DNA from: Nemertoderma westbladi
Lineage: Eukaryota; Xenacoelomorpha; Nemertodermatida; Nemertodermatidae
Direction: 5' to 3'
Length of the DNA stretch: 44,934 nt
NCBI GenBank assembly: GCA_032718475.1
Contig: JAUCBJ010003425.1
Span: 1-44,934 of the forward strand
A program made the position numbers and the translations under genes. Below, piece by piece: positions 20,969-30,030 of this stretch; the first letter of the stretch is position 1; each line of letters begins with the position of its first letter. The notes beneath the pieces were generated by a model. It searched no databases. It was not told where the DNA came from and worked only from the letters and a program-made list of their open reading frames with translations.

Positions 20969-21715
20969 CTATAGGATTAGTCTGATTCTTAGAATTCTTT
21001 CTCGAACTTGATAAAGCAGCTCTCCCTGCTCTTGAGGTCCTTGGGGTTGTCGAAACAGTTGTTCCTCTAATCGCTCCAAAGAGCTGAAGAATCCCTGTAC
21101 GTATCCTGCTGCCGACCTCTTCCATACAGCTGGATCACTGGTGTCTTTTGTCACTCCCATCCTGTGTATGTCTTCCCAGGCAGCTTCCGATAAGTCAAAC
21201 GGGAGTCCGGGTCCGGGGAAGTTCCATTGCGACTCGACAATAGACTTCAGTTCCTCCCTCGTGTATCCCGCATAACTATCCTTGGTCGATTGCTTACTTC
21301 TCGCCCAATCAATTTGGTGTTCCTCCACCGCAATCAATACCCTAGTGAGTACGGCTGCAGGAAGGATGAGAAGGGGATCTGAATAAACCGCATCTGCCAT
21401 CTTAGCTCCGCGCTTGGGTGTCAGCTCTACAGTATCCGCACTACTGGAGCTGTCGGGCCGCTGAGAAATAAGTTCTCGGCTCGAGTGTTGCTGCTGTTCC
21501 GCTGCTTCTTGGTCTCGTTTGACTTGAGCTCGAGTGCCTATGATAGACCTACGGTGTTGGACTAGCCTAGGGTCTGATACTACTACTGGAGGGATGATCT
21601 TTCTTACAGTAGGAGGTGAGTTGAACTTCGGTCTCACACGTTCCACACTCCTATCTGGGTCACAGATGGTTGTATCTAGGAGACTGTCTGACAGGTTTTG
21701 CTTTGTGTCAGACAT
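20969..21715 (-). pseudogene. Family-1 Gag N-terminus
   Basis: 248 codons from an ATG (MSDTKQNLSDSLLDTTICD). A Pro/Ser/Gln-rich start is followed by a more ordered region, including ADAVYSDPLLILPAAVLTRV and QWNFPGPGLPFDLSEAAW. I do not recognise a named domain. It is the first ORF after the leader, so 21715 is the likely Gag start. It ends at a TAG that separates it from the next ORF by only six codons in the same frame, so this is either a point mutation or a leaky stop. Confidence 0.65.
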
Positions 21716-23749
21716 GTTTGTTTGTACAGTTGAATGCCTACTGCTATATTACAGTTAAAGCTAGTCTAGTAATTCAGTATCACTGTTAGCCTAGTAATTA
21801 ATTACCGATATCGTTATTCTATGTAATGTGATATATATACAATATATTAGAGTACCAGTATATACTTATAGTATATATAAGTATTATTACAGACTAGGTT
21901 TGTCATAGAATACCGGTATATAATTTCAGCACAAATATATAAATATATAATAAGCCTATCGTGAATACCGGTATAGAGCTTACACTTATAGTATATATAA
22001 GTATAAATTACAGACTAGAATTAATTACAGAATACCGGTATATAATTTCAGCGCAAATATATAAATATATAATAAGCCTATCGTGAATACCGGTATACAG
22101 CTTACACTTATAGTATATATATAAGTATAATTACAGACTAGAATTAATTACAGAATACCGGTATATAATTTCAGCTCAAATTTATAGAAATAAATATAAT
22201 AAGCCTATTGTAAATACCGGTATGTCAATTATTTTAGAATAATTGAATTTCTGAATTTTAGGGGTTACTTGGTTACTTTACTTTACCTTATTACCGTTAT
22301 TTAAGCAGTAGTCCAACTGATATTAAGACCTAATTGTTGTATGACAGGCCTACTATTTTATAAATCGGTTTAAGTTGATTTATAATATGTATATACCTGT
22401 TTAATGGGTTTTTGTCAATATTTGAAATAAATGTTATTATTTCTGGGAAGGAGTCACTGCACAGAAGCTGTACGCTCTCAGTGAAGTGCTACTTGTTGGA
22501 CACTAAAACAAATAATTCTAATTTGCCTAAGTTACTTAATACTACAAATTACATACAATTCGGGGTGAGATTACAATCTCTAAATAAACACAAAAATTAC
22601 ACGTACGAATGTTTAGAGTAATTTTACAAGAAGTCTACAAACCAGCCTAACAAAGGGTTAGAATATCTGGTTATTACAAACAGACAGGATACTACGGTAT
22701 TTGAAAATAACAAAGCAGTAGTAAATATACTGCGTTGTCCAGATAGGAAAAATACCACCGTCTGACGACTTATAGCCGTATCGCTATAAGTACTACGTTA
22801 TGTATCACGGAGTGTTCCTACCTAGAAGTTAATTACCGCGGCCTACCAGAGCCAACGTGCCTATTAACCACTTTACAACACAAATATACTGCCTACACAC
22901 TAATTACCTTCGGAAAGCACTGTACACTAAACCCTAAATTAGGTACAAGTACTTATACTACAAATAACCAGCAGTTAAAATACTTGAACAGCTAAAAGAA
23001 CCACGGTATCTGCCGGAGTGACCAAAGCATAAAATCTCCAGTCTTTACCTACGCCAAACAGCCCTGATGTAGTACCGGGGTTAATTTAACTATAACGGTA
23101 TATATAACAAGCACAATTACTATAGGAATAAACTTGGGGGTATGAATGTTGCGAATAATCGCATAAACTCTGAATAATAAATATTACGCTACCCTTACAG
23201 ACTACACAAACAAAATACAGACCAAACGCTGGCAGACTACTATCAAGCCTAAATAAACTACAGTATATGCAGACTCCGAAATAGTTAGTTAGTATGCGTT
23301 CTAACCGAGTAGTACGACTTATTCTTTCAGGGGGGATTTACCTTACAGCACTGGATGCCCACCACTTTCCTAACTAGTACTTTATCGGACATACACTCTA
23401 GACACACTGCAATCTCTTCAGACTTAACAACAGTCAGACAACAGTCCAGCCTACAAATTACCTGTACAATCTGAGCAGGCTTACACGTCTTCTGCTCAAT
23501 ATTAACTTTCAAATAAATAAAACTGACAGAAATAGGCCTAAGTAAAATCCCAATAAAAACCAGGCGTCCCCGATTAAATATTAAGACCTACCAGTATATA
23601 ATTATCAAAATCGAATAATACTGCTGTACCTGTACTGCTGTAAGTACCGGTTCGGGTAGTTAGGCAGTCAGGCCTACTGGTTACCGGTCGACCGGTACTT
23701 TAAACTGTATTTATTGCCTACGTTGCAATACAGAAGTTATAACTGTTAT
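21716..23749 (-). other. Family-1 leader region (between 5' LTR and gag)
   Basis: About 2 kb without a convincing ORF. It contains the 121-bp tandem repeats at 21862-22225. No TGG-initial primer-binding site is visible next to the LTR: the minus strand begins ATAACAGTTATAACTTC. Packaging signals would be expected here, but none can be named from sequence. Confidence 0.6.
21862..22225. repeat. Three tandem ~121-bp repeats in the leader
   Basis: Units begin with ACTTATAGTATATA at 21864, 21984 and 22106. Each contains GAATACCGGTATATAATTTC and AATAAGCCTAT. The first two units are the most alike, and the third diverges at its end. Confidence 0.85.
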
Positions 23750-24878
23750 TGTTCGCGCTTTCAGACCTTTAGCAGTTTAACCTGCCAAATTTAGGTGTCT
23801 TCTAGATTATAAATCGACTTTAGCCTATGACGAGTATTTGATACACTACATTAGACGAAGCCAGCCTATGCGCGACCATTCACCCGCTGGATATACCCGG
23901 GAGACTGGATTCGGAAGCTCTGACCTTATTGCGATGTAGGCCTACTGTATTATTCGATTGATCGTTAATATATAATCTCTGACCAATATTATTCACTTTC
24001 GGGAAATATTAACAGTTCCTTTAGGACGTGGCGCTCTAAGTATGTAAACAGAGTTATGACTTACACTAAACACAACGGGATGGCTATTGATTCACGTATA
24101 AAGCGCATTCTTTAGGAGATGCTTTGTTATCTGTCACAATCATGCACACTACCGCACAATTCTGCACACCGATCTGCCGACCTTCACTAATTTTAGTCAC
24201 ATATAAAGAGAACAGCAACTGACACATGTAGTGCCTATGAAATAGCATTAGATTCACTCCAAAACCAATATAATGTAAGTCGCAATTGCTATATGTAACC
24301 AGTCTCTTACCTTCAGTATATCAAGAAGATTGGGGTTTTATGATTATTTATCGATATTATCCAAATATAACAATATTCCATCAACCGATATAATTAATAA
24401 CCGACAGTAAATAGCAGTAAAATAATGCGGTGTTTGTATGAGATATGACCATATGACAAGTGTGATAACAGTTATACGTTTCTATGATCAAATCCGGTCT
24501 AATGTTTGGCTAAAGTCTGAAACACAGAATAATTCCACAGCCGGTGTTCTAGGCTTAGGGAAAATACACACTGACTGAATTGCGTGAGTTTCTGTATACA
24601 ATCTCCAACACAGAGTGAAAACCGCTCTGATTGGTCGACCGAACAAAGAACGAACAAAGAACAAAGAAAAAGTTACACGTGGACACAGCTGATAGATGTC
24701 GTCATCTGAGTTCCGATGTTTAGAGTATTTGAGCTTATTGCGGAGAAAAATGGCTTTTTATGTCTGCTAAAGCACACATGCAGATATAGCGGGCAAAATC
24801 GCTTGTTATGTCCGCTAAAATACCTACTCGGTATATTGCGGAGAAAAATAGCTTGTTACATCCGCAAAAGCTTTTACA
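23750..24878 (-). repeat. Family-1 5' LTR
   Basis: 1,129 bp, collinear with 9868-10996, TG...CA. In minus-strand sense it is the promoter-bearing LTR; U3 is on the right and carries the ~50-bp TTGCGGAGAAAAAT repeats. I could not place a TATA box or polyadenylation signal with confidence. Confidence 0.9.
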
Positions 24879-24883
24879 CTTTT
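24879..24883. repeat. Target-site duplication CTTTT (right)
   Basis: Matches 9863-9867 exactly and adjoins the CA end of the right LTR. Confidence 0.85.
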
Positions 24884-25140
24884 CCTTGCTCCCATTGGTC
24901 GATGGCCTACTTCACGCCTCCCACCTCTGTGGGAGTGCTTCCCCCCTGCTGTTGGTTATCTGCCCTCTCGAGGTGGTTTGACCTCTAACCTCCCTTTGTG
25001 TGGCTTTTGGGGTGTGTTATCCCCGTTATTGGGTGTGATACGAGATTGGTTGTCATCAATCTCGTATCTCCAATATTGCTGAAAAAGGCGCCACTTCCCG
25101 ACTCTATGGGGATAGTGAGGCGGAATTGAATCCGCTCACA
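24884..25140 (-). repeat. Family-2 5' LTR, proximal part after the insertion
   Basis: Continues the LTR of 9540-9867 and matches 36051-36320 in order, including ACCTCTAACCTCCCTTTGTG and the terminal GGCGGAATTGAATCCGCTCA. It ends at CA (25140), directly followed by copy B. Confidence 0.9.
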
Positions 25141-25283
25141 ATCACTCCATATTTGAGGATATTGTTGTCGATGTTTGTGAGGATGATTCAGACAAGGAAT
25201 CCGTGGCCTGTACCAATTCGGATCTGGTACTTCCTTATTACAGAAGGAACGTGACGGATTCTCCACCAGGTCCGTATGACGCC
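25141..25283 (+). pseudogene. Acidic exon remnant truncated by LTR insertion (copy B)
   Basis: The same frame as the candidate exon in copy A (HSIFEDIVVDVCEDDSDKES) begins immediately after the LTR end, so the upstream half is gone. The frame is still open to the possible donor GT near 25282. The family-2 element therefore inserted within this exon, if it is one. Confidence 0.35.
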
Positions 25284-26218
25284 GGTAATAAATGTGGTGG
25301 CATGGATATTCTCTTTATAAAACTGTGGAGAATCACCACGGTGATTGAAAACAGCCATATTAATTAAATAATTATTATAGTTTTTTTTATGTTTCCCGAA
25401 GGAATATTATTTATCTCTCATAAAATCTCCCCGATGCAGAATCGCTCTACTTTTGAACAACACCAGTAAAATACCTGAAATATTTATTGAGGGAGAATTA
25501 TTGGGTAATAACTCCAGTACTCAGGCCAATCACAGTTAGTAAGGAATCTTCTTAAACTTTTTTCCCGCTATATATTGTGGACAAAATGTAATACAAAATA
25601 GTTAAAACAGTTATCTACAAAAATACGTAAAGTATTCCGATTTATTCACATTATTTTGCCAAATCTGTAATTACCTCAGGATTTATTAATTATATAATTA
25701 ATTAGTAAACTCCCCATTCCACAATCTCTGCCATATCGTTTGCTGCTATTATTTGCCGTTATGTTTAATTGATATTCTTTAATATCCCAAAAAATTAATT
25801 TACATCCCCCAATTTAAATATCTCGCATCCCTAAAATAATTATATTACTCAAACCGACACCCAAAATATAATTATTTTTTCCCAAGTTTTAATTCACTTT
25901 TAATCAAAAACGATAATTACCGCCCCAAATGATGTTTCTTCCAATATTTTATGGGAACTTTGTTGATTCATCATTAATTAACCGAACAAGTGTTTATCCT
26001 TATAAATGTGTATTAATTTGTATATTGTAGTTAGTAATCGACACTGACTGTAGTAACCTGACACTGTTGACACAGTAAGCTGCTCATTTTATAAATTTTT
26101 ATTGATATTGTTTAATATTTTTGTTAGAAAGTACAACCTACAGTATATAAACTGCTCCTTTCCCTCAATTGGTCATTTCTAAATGATTTTTCTCGATGTG
26201 AATTTAATTTGTAGAAAT

Positions 26219-26389
26219 ATGTATTTATTTTGGGGGAGTATATATTTATTTTGGGGGAATATATATTTATTTTGGGGGAATATATATTTATTTTGGGGGA
26301 ATATATATTTATTTTGGGGGAATATATATTTATTTTGGGGGAATATATATTTATTTTGGGGGAGTATATATTTATTTTGGGGGGAATGA
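26219..26389 (+). repeat. Expanded 21-bp minisatellite (about 8 units)
   Basis: Units of TTTATTTTGGGGGAATATATA. A 21-bp period keeps several frames open (GEYIFIL on plus, PKINIYS on minus), and I treat those ORFs as artefacts. Copy A has about two units. Confidence 0.9.
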
Positions 26390-26480
26390 ATATGGTCATT
26401 TTATATGTTCATATCTTTTGTTTGCGTGAACGAAATTCGACAATTTCGGGCTTATTTTGTAGCTCTTGATAAACCCCACA

Positions 26481-26817
26481 ACGAAATAAATCACATTTGA
26501 TAAAAATATACTGTTTGTTCCACGCCAAGCCTAAAATCAGTCGACTTTGGAAAAACTCACATCAACATCGCCCTAGATCTAAAAAATTGATATCCAAAGT
26601 CTAAAATTCACTTCTAGTTCAGAATCCGTTCTATTCGGAGTTATAAACAACGACTTATACTTTAGAACTTTACATAGAAACAGTCTCCTCTACCGAGTTT
26701 TTCAAGCTCTAAAAAATGTTTAAAATCTTTTGGAGGTAATTTATAAAATGTAGTTTCAGTGCTCCCACCAAATGCGTTTTTTAATTCTTTGCGCTATTTC
26801 TAAAATTTCGCGGGATT
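26481..26817. other. Copy-B-specific sequence without a gene
   Basis: It occupies the place of the SINE-bearing 4749-5810 segment of copy A, with no similarity seen between them. No ORF of note. Confidence 0.5.
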
Positions 26818-27035
26818 TGACTATTATTTAGCAAAAACTCTGAAAATTGTGTTATTTCAACATTTTCCACTCAATATAATGAAATTTATAAATCTTGTAA
26901 GTTGTAACTTCAATTATAATGGAGGCGAAATAAATAACTTGTATAAGTTGCGCCTGTTCCTTCTGAAGGAAACTTTTTAGTTTGAAAATTTACTTTGAGA
27001 ATCGACCTTGGATTTGGGCAACCAACCAACCACCA

Positions 27036-27067
<32 letters not shown>

Positions 27068-29115
27068 TAGAAAAGCAGGATTAATTTATTAAAAGACATG
27101 ATTAATTGAATATGGCGAGAATAATAGAAAAAACAATGGTGTAAGGACTTTCAGCCACAAAAAGGTGTTATATAGTGTATTGCAGACTCATTCACATTTA
27201 CATTCTACAGCAACGAATGAATGTTGGCTTCCTGCTATTGCCAACTCAATTCCCAATTAAGGCCTAACCCCCCCCCCCCTTTTTTTGTTTTTGAATTAGT
27301 CTTGGAATATAATTTTTACTTCTTTTATATTTCGTAATTTTTCAACTAAAATTTAAATTCCTGTTTAACCCCAATTTTGTCGTACAGTATATTACAGTAT
27401 TACTTATACAGTGTTACTGTATAATGTAAAATACTGTATATTTAATATATCCAATCGTCTAATCTTTGTTGTATTCTGTAAATTACTGGGCGAATATCGA
27501 TATATATTTTTGTCAAATTGCATATTCAGTATATTGATGTAGAATGTAAAGTAAATTCGATATGTCATGTCGTCCACTCTATGTACCGGTAGTGTACGTA
27601 CAACATTAACAGTACTGCATTGATAAAGATAAATATTGTTTATTGAAACGTCTGCAATACACTATAACACCTTTTGGTGCTGAAAGTCCTTACACCATTG
27701 TTTTTTCTAGAATTAATTTAATTAGACATTTAAAAATATTAAAATTTCAATAGGCTACAGATATCGAGTCGATGCACAATATTCACTACCCCCCCCCCCC
27801 CCCCCCCCCCCCACCTCCCTCCACGTGTTCCAATGCATTTGCTGAGTAATGAAATATCCGTCGTTTTTTTTTGTCACTATACCTTGAACATTTTATTTAT
27901 TTTATTGAGTTCAATTTTGAAATAAATTGGTTCAAATTATTTTTACATCCAGTGCCATTGAGCAATTTTGGCTGAAATTGAGCTGGGGCCATTTTATACA
28001 CAAGAAGGCCCAAAAAGGAATTTTCGCTCTAAAAGGCCACCAAAGCATTTTTAACCAAAATTATCTGACAGCCTTAGATCCTCTCAGTTCCAAATTTCAA
28101 CTGATTTCAGGCAGAATTGTCGAGAAATAGAAATAGATTCTGAGGTAAATGGTTTTAGAGTTGAACTTCAAATACAGATAATAGCATCTTTTTTTGTTCG
28201 ACAATAACTTTGTCAAAATTGAATATATTTTCACAATATTTTTTATCATTCCTAAGATATATATACCCAATAAAACAACCTTTTAGCAACTTTATTCATA
28301 TCTTTACCTTGGGTGCCTTTCTGATGAAATTAATAGCCTTATACAATTGGAAAAATGCTTGTAAGATTTGAAATCTCCATTGAATTTAGCACAGGAATTA
28401 ATCTGTCGATACCGATCAATTATCAAAAAATTCCAACCCCAGAGCATCTGTGAATTCAGGCATACCAAATCTACAAAACTTATTAAAACTGTAACTTCAA
28501 TTCGTTAATGAACATTATGATACGCGATCGTTGTCGGCTACTGCGATGTGTGTCTCAATGTCAGTTTTTGCGGACATTATTAATGGGAACGCATTCCAGA
28601 TAGACTGTTTAAAGGTTTTAAATTACCTCCAAGGCCCTCAAACAGCGCTCTGAATGTGAAAAAGGCTGTAAAAATGCGTCCATATACCTCAAACACTTCT
28701 AAAACGTTCTGTAAAATCAAAATCACTACAAAAAGTACTCCAATTGGATTCGGCTTATATTTTATTTATAAATCAATTGTTGTACTGTACTGTATATAGT
28801 ATATAGGCCTACCCAATTTTATTTGGTTCTAGACTCTCACACTAGAATGTAGACACTGAATTACTGCAGTAAGCAACTGTGAAACATAACTTGACTTTTG
28901 AGGTTTTGTAGACTTTGAGCCAATTAGAATTAGCATACTACAGTAATCGATAGTATATCCTAAGTCTACATAAAAACGCAGACTTTGGAATTTGATATCA
29001 CGTTATACTGTACTTGAAAATTTGTAGATTTTGAGCGCAAATTTTAGTTTTAGCTCAATAACTTTCCACAACCTGAATTACACAACTTGAATTTTATTAT
29101 CAGTTTCATTTTCAC
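26818..29115. repeat. Duplicated block, copy B part 2
   Basis: Counterpart of 5811-7382, with a MITE (27125-27709), longer poly-C runs and a few small indels. Homology ends at TTTCATTTTCA, just before the SET-like fragment. Confidence 0.9.
27125..27709. mobile_element. MITE-like element with ~61-bp terminal inverted repeats
   Basis: The left end (27125-27186) and right end (27649-27709) are inverted repeats matching at nearly all positions, beginning TAGAAAAAACAATGGTGTAA. The interior is AT-rich with a short poly-C run and no transposase. Copy A lacks it, so it is either an insertion into copy B or a loss from A. Flanking target duplication could not be defined, because about 40 bp of extra sequence lies on the left side. 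Confidence 0.8.
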
Positions 29116-29189
29116 GGGGAGTTTAACTTCATACCGAATACAGAAAGAAAACCACTCTTGGTGGAAGAAGCCGGGGCAGCAGAACAATT

Positions 29190-29783
29190 CCATCGTGTTT
29201 AGGGTTAAAGAAATCTCCGATTCATAGTAAAGGAGCAGAGGAGTGTTTACCAAGGTCGACTTCCTCATGACGGAGAGAGGAAACCAGGTAAACCTAAACC
29301 TGGGAAGTCTGATGGTTACAGCTGGGAGTTGGATGATGAGGGTAAATTCTTTTATATCAGTGGGAGATGGGAGTTCAACTCGAATTGGATGCGCCAGGTG
29401 GAACCCACAAACGGTTTGTTCCTCTTCCCATTTGGCGCAGTTTACCACTAAACTACGACAAATGGGAAGAGGATCTAACAATTTGTGGGTTCCAGTTGGG
29501 AGAGGATATATATCATCGGGTCTGTAAACCAGTTGCAGCCGGTACGGAACTCCTTGCTTGGTACGGAATGGGATACGCGGAGGAATTGGGATTAATTTTC
29601 AAACAACCGAAGAATAAGAAATTGGGGATGAAAGTTTTGGAAGACGGGCTGATTCTGTGTACCGGGTGTGGCAGTTACCGGTCTGATAATCAGGAGGCAA
29701 TTCTTAAAAACCAGGGTAGTCGAGGTGGATGTGCTGAGAGAAATAGATTAGATTTATCTTACGATAAGAGTTTATATACGTAA
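29190..29783 (+). pseudogene. PRDM9-like PR/SET domain fragment (rearranged)
   Basis: Pieces of a PRDM9-type SET histone methyltransferase domain lie in order but in different frames. First, KKSPIHSKGA and VFTKVDF, near 29210-29270, match the SET start. Second, a piece from 29281 has SDGYSWELDDEGKFFYISG and NSNWMRQV and ends at a stop (29449-29451). Third, a piece from 29451 has CGFQLGEDIYHRVCKPV and ELLAWYGMGYAEELGL, the hallmark end of PR/SET, followed by a CTGCG finger-like motif. In this family the protein trimethylates H3K4 in meiotic nuclei. Between the second and third pieces an inverted duplication (29398-29495) breaks the frame. No promoter or KRAB region was seen. Together with the following zinc finger this looks like a dead gene fragment or a retrotransposed piece. 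Confidence 0.7.
29398..29495. repeat. Imperfect 47-bp inverted repeat inside the SET fragment
   Basis: Left arm 29398-29444 and right arm 29449-29495 are separated by 4 bases and match at roughly 37 of 47 positions (shared TGGAACCCACAAA and TCCTCTTCCCATTT). The right arm encodes genuine SET sequence. The left arm, read on the minus strand, gives a similar but not identical peptide (KWEEEQTVCGF against KWEEDLTICGF). It therefore looks like an inverted piece of a related copy. Confidence 0.8.
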
Positions 29784-30030
29784 ATTCCCGTGCGAACATT
29801 GTGACGCCGTCTACACTGTGGAATCTTTCCTAGTTTCCCATTTAAAATGGAAACACATTGAACCCGTAGCTATACACCAACCAACAGGTTCGGGTTCTAC
29901 CGTTCCTACTGGTCCCAAGAAACGATCCAATGCAGCTAAACAGATAGTTTGGGATGAGGTTCTAGTGGTAAAGTATTTGCAAATAAACGAAGTCAAAATT
30001 AGTTTATTGAGTTCTTTGTTGGTTAAATAA
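29776..30030 (+). pseudogene. C2H2 zinc finger and C-terminal tail after the SET fragment
   Basis: An open frame carries FPCEHCDAVYTVESFLVSH followed by LKWKH: a complete C-x2-C-x12-H-x4-H finger. A tail ending at a TAA (30028-30030) follows. It is shifted relative to the preceding SET piece. A finger directly after SET fits a PRDM protein with its fingers mostly missing, or with downstream fingers lost. Confidence 0.65.

Larger units (their letters stand above)
9868..24878 (-). mobile_element. Complete BEL/Pao-type LTR retrotransposon, 15,011 bp (family 1)
   Basis: The two 1,129-bp LTRs (9868-10996 and 23750-24878) both run TG...CA and differ at only about a dozen to fifteen positions by eye. 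A 5-bp target duplication flanks the element. All coding is on the minus strand. The order is 5' LTR, 2-kb leader, gag, aspartic protease, RT with YMDD, RNase H, integrase with a DUF5641-like tail, noncoding region, a third broken ORF, PPT and 3' LTR. Protease-RT-RH-IN order with DUF1759/DUF1758-type domains is characteristic of BEL/Pao. About 15 kb is roughly twice the common length of such elements. The copy is damaged by several in-frame stops, a few frameshifts and loss of part of the integrase. No canonical TGG-initial primer-binding site follows the 5' LTR. Confidence 0.9.
25141..26480. repeat. Duplicated block, copy B part 1
   Basis: Counterpart of 3517-4748. It begins exactly at the family-2 LTR boundary and ends at CCCCACAAC, after which the two copies have unrelated sequence. 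Confidence 0.9.

Noticed and set aside
26124-26469. PKINIYS and GEYIFIL repeat ORFs
   Set aside because: Products of the 21-bp minisatellite; not open in copy A at comparable length.
29050-29481. 143-codon minus-strand ORF across the SET fragment
   Set aside because: It is mainly the antisense of the SET sequence; the small peptide similarity comes from the inverted repeat.
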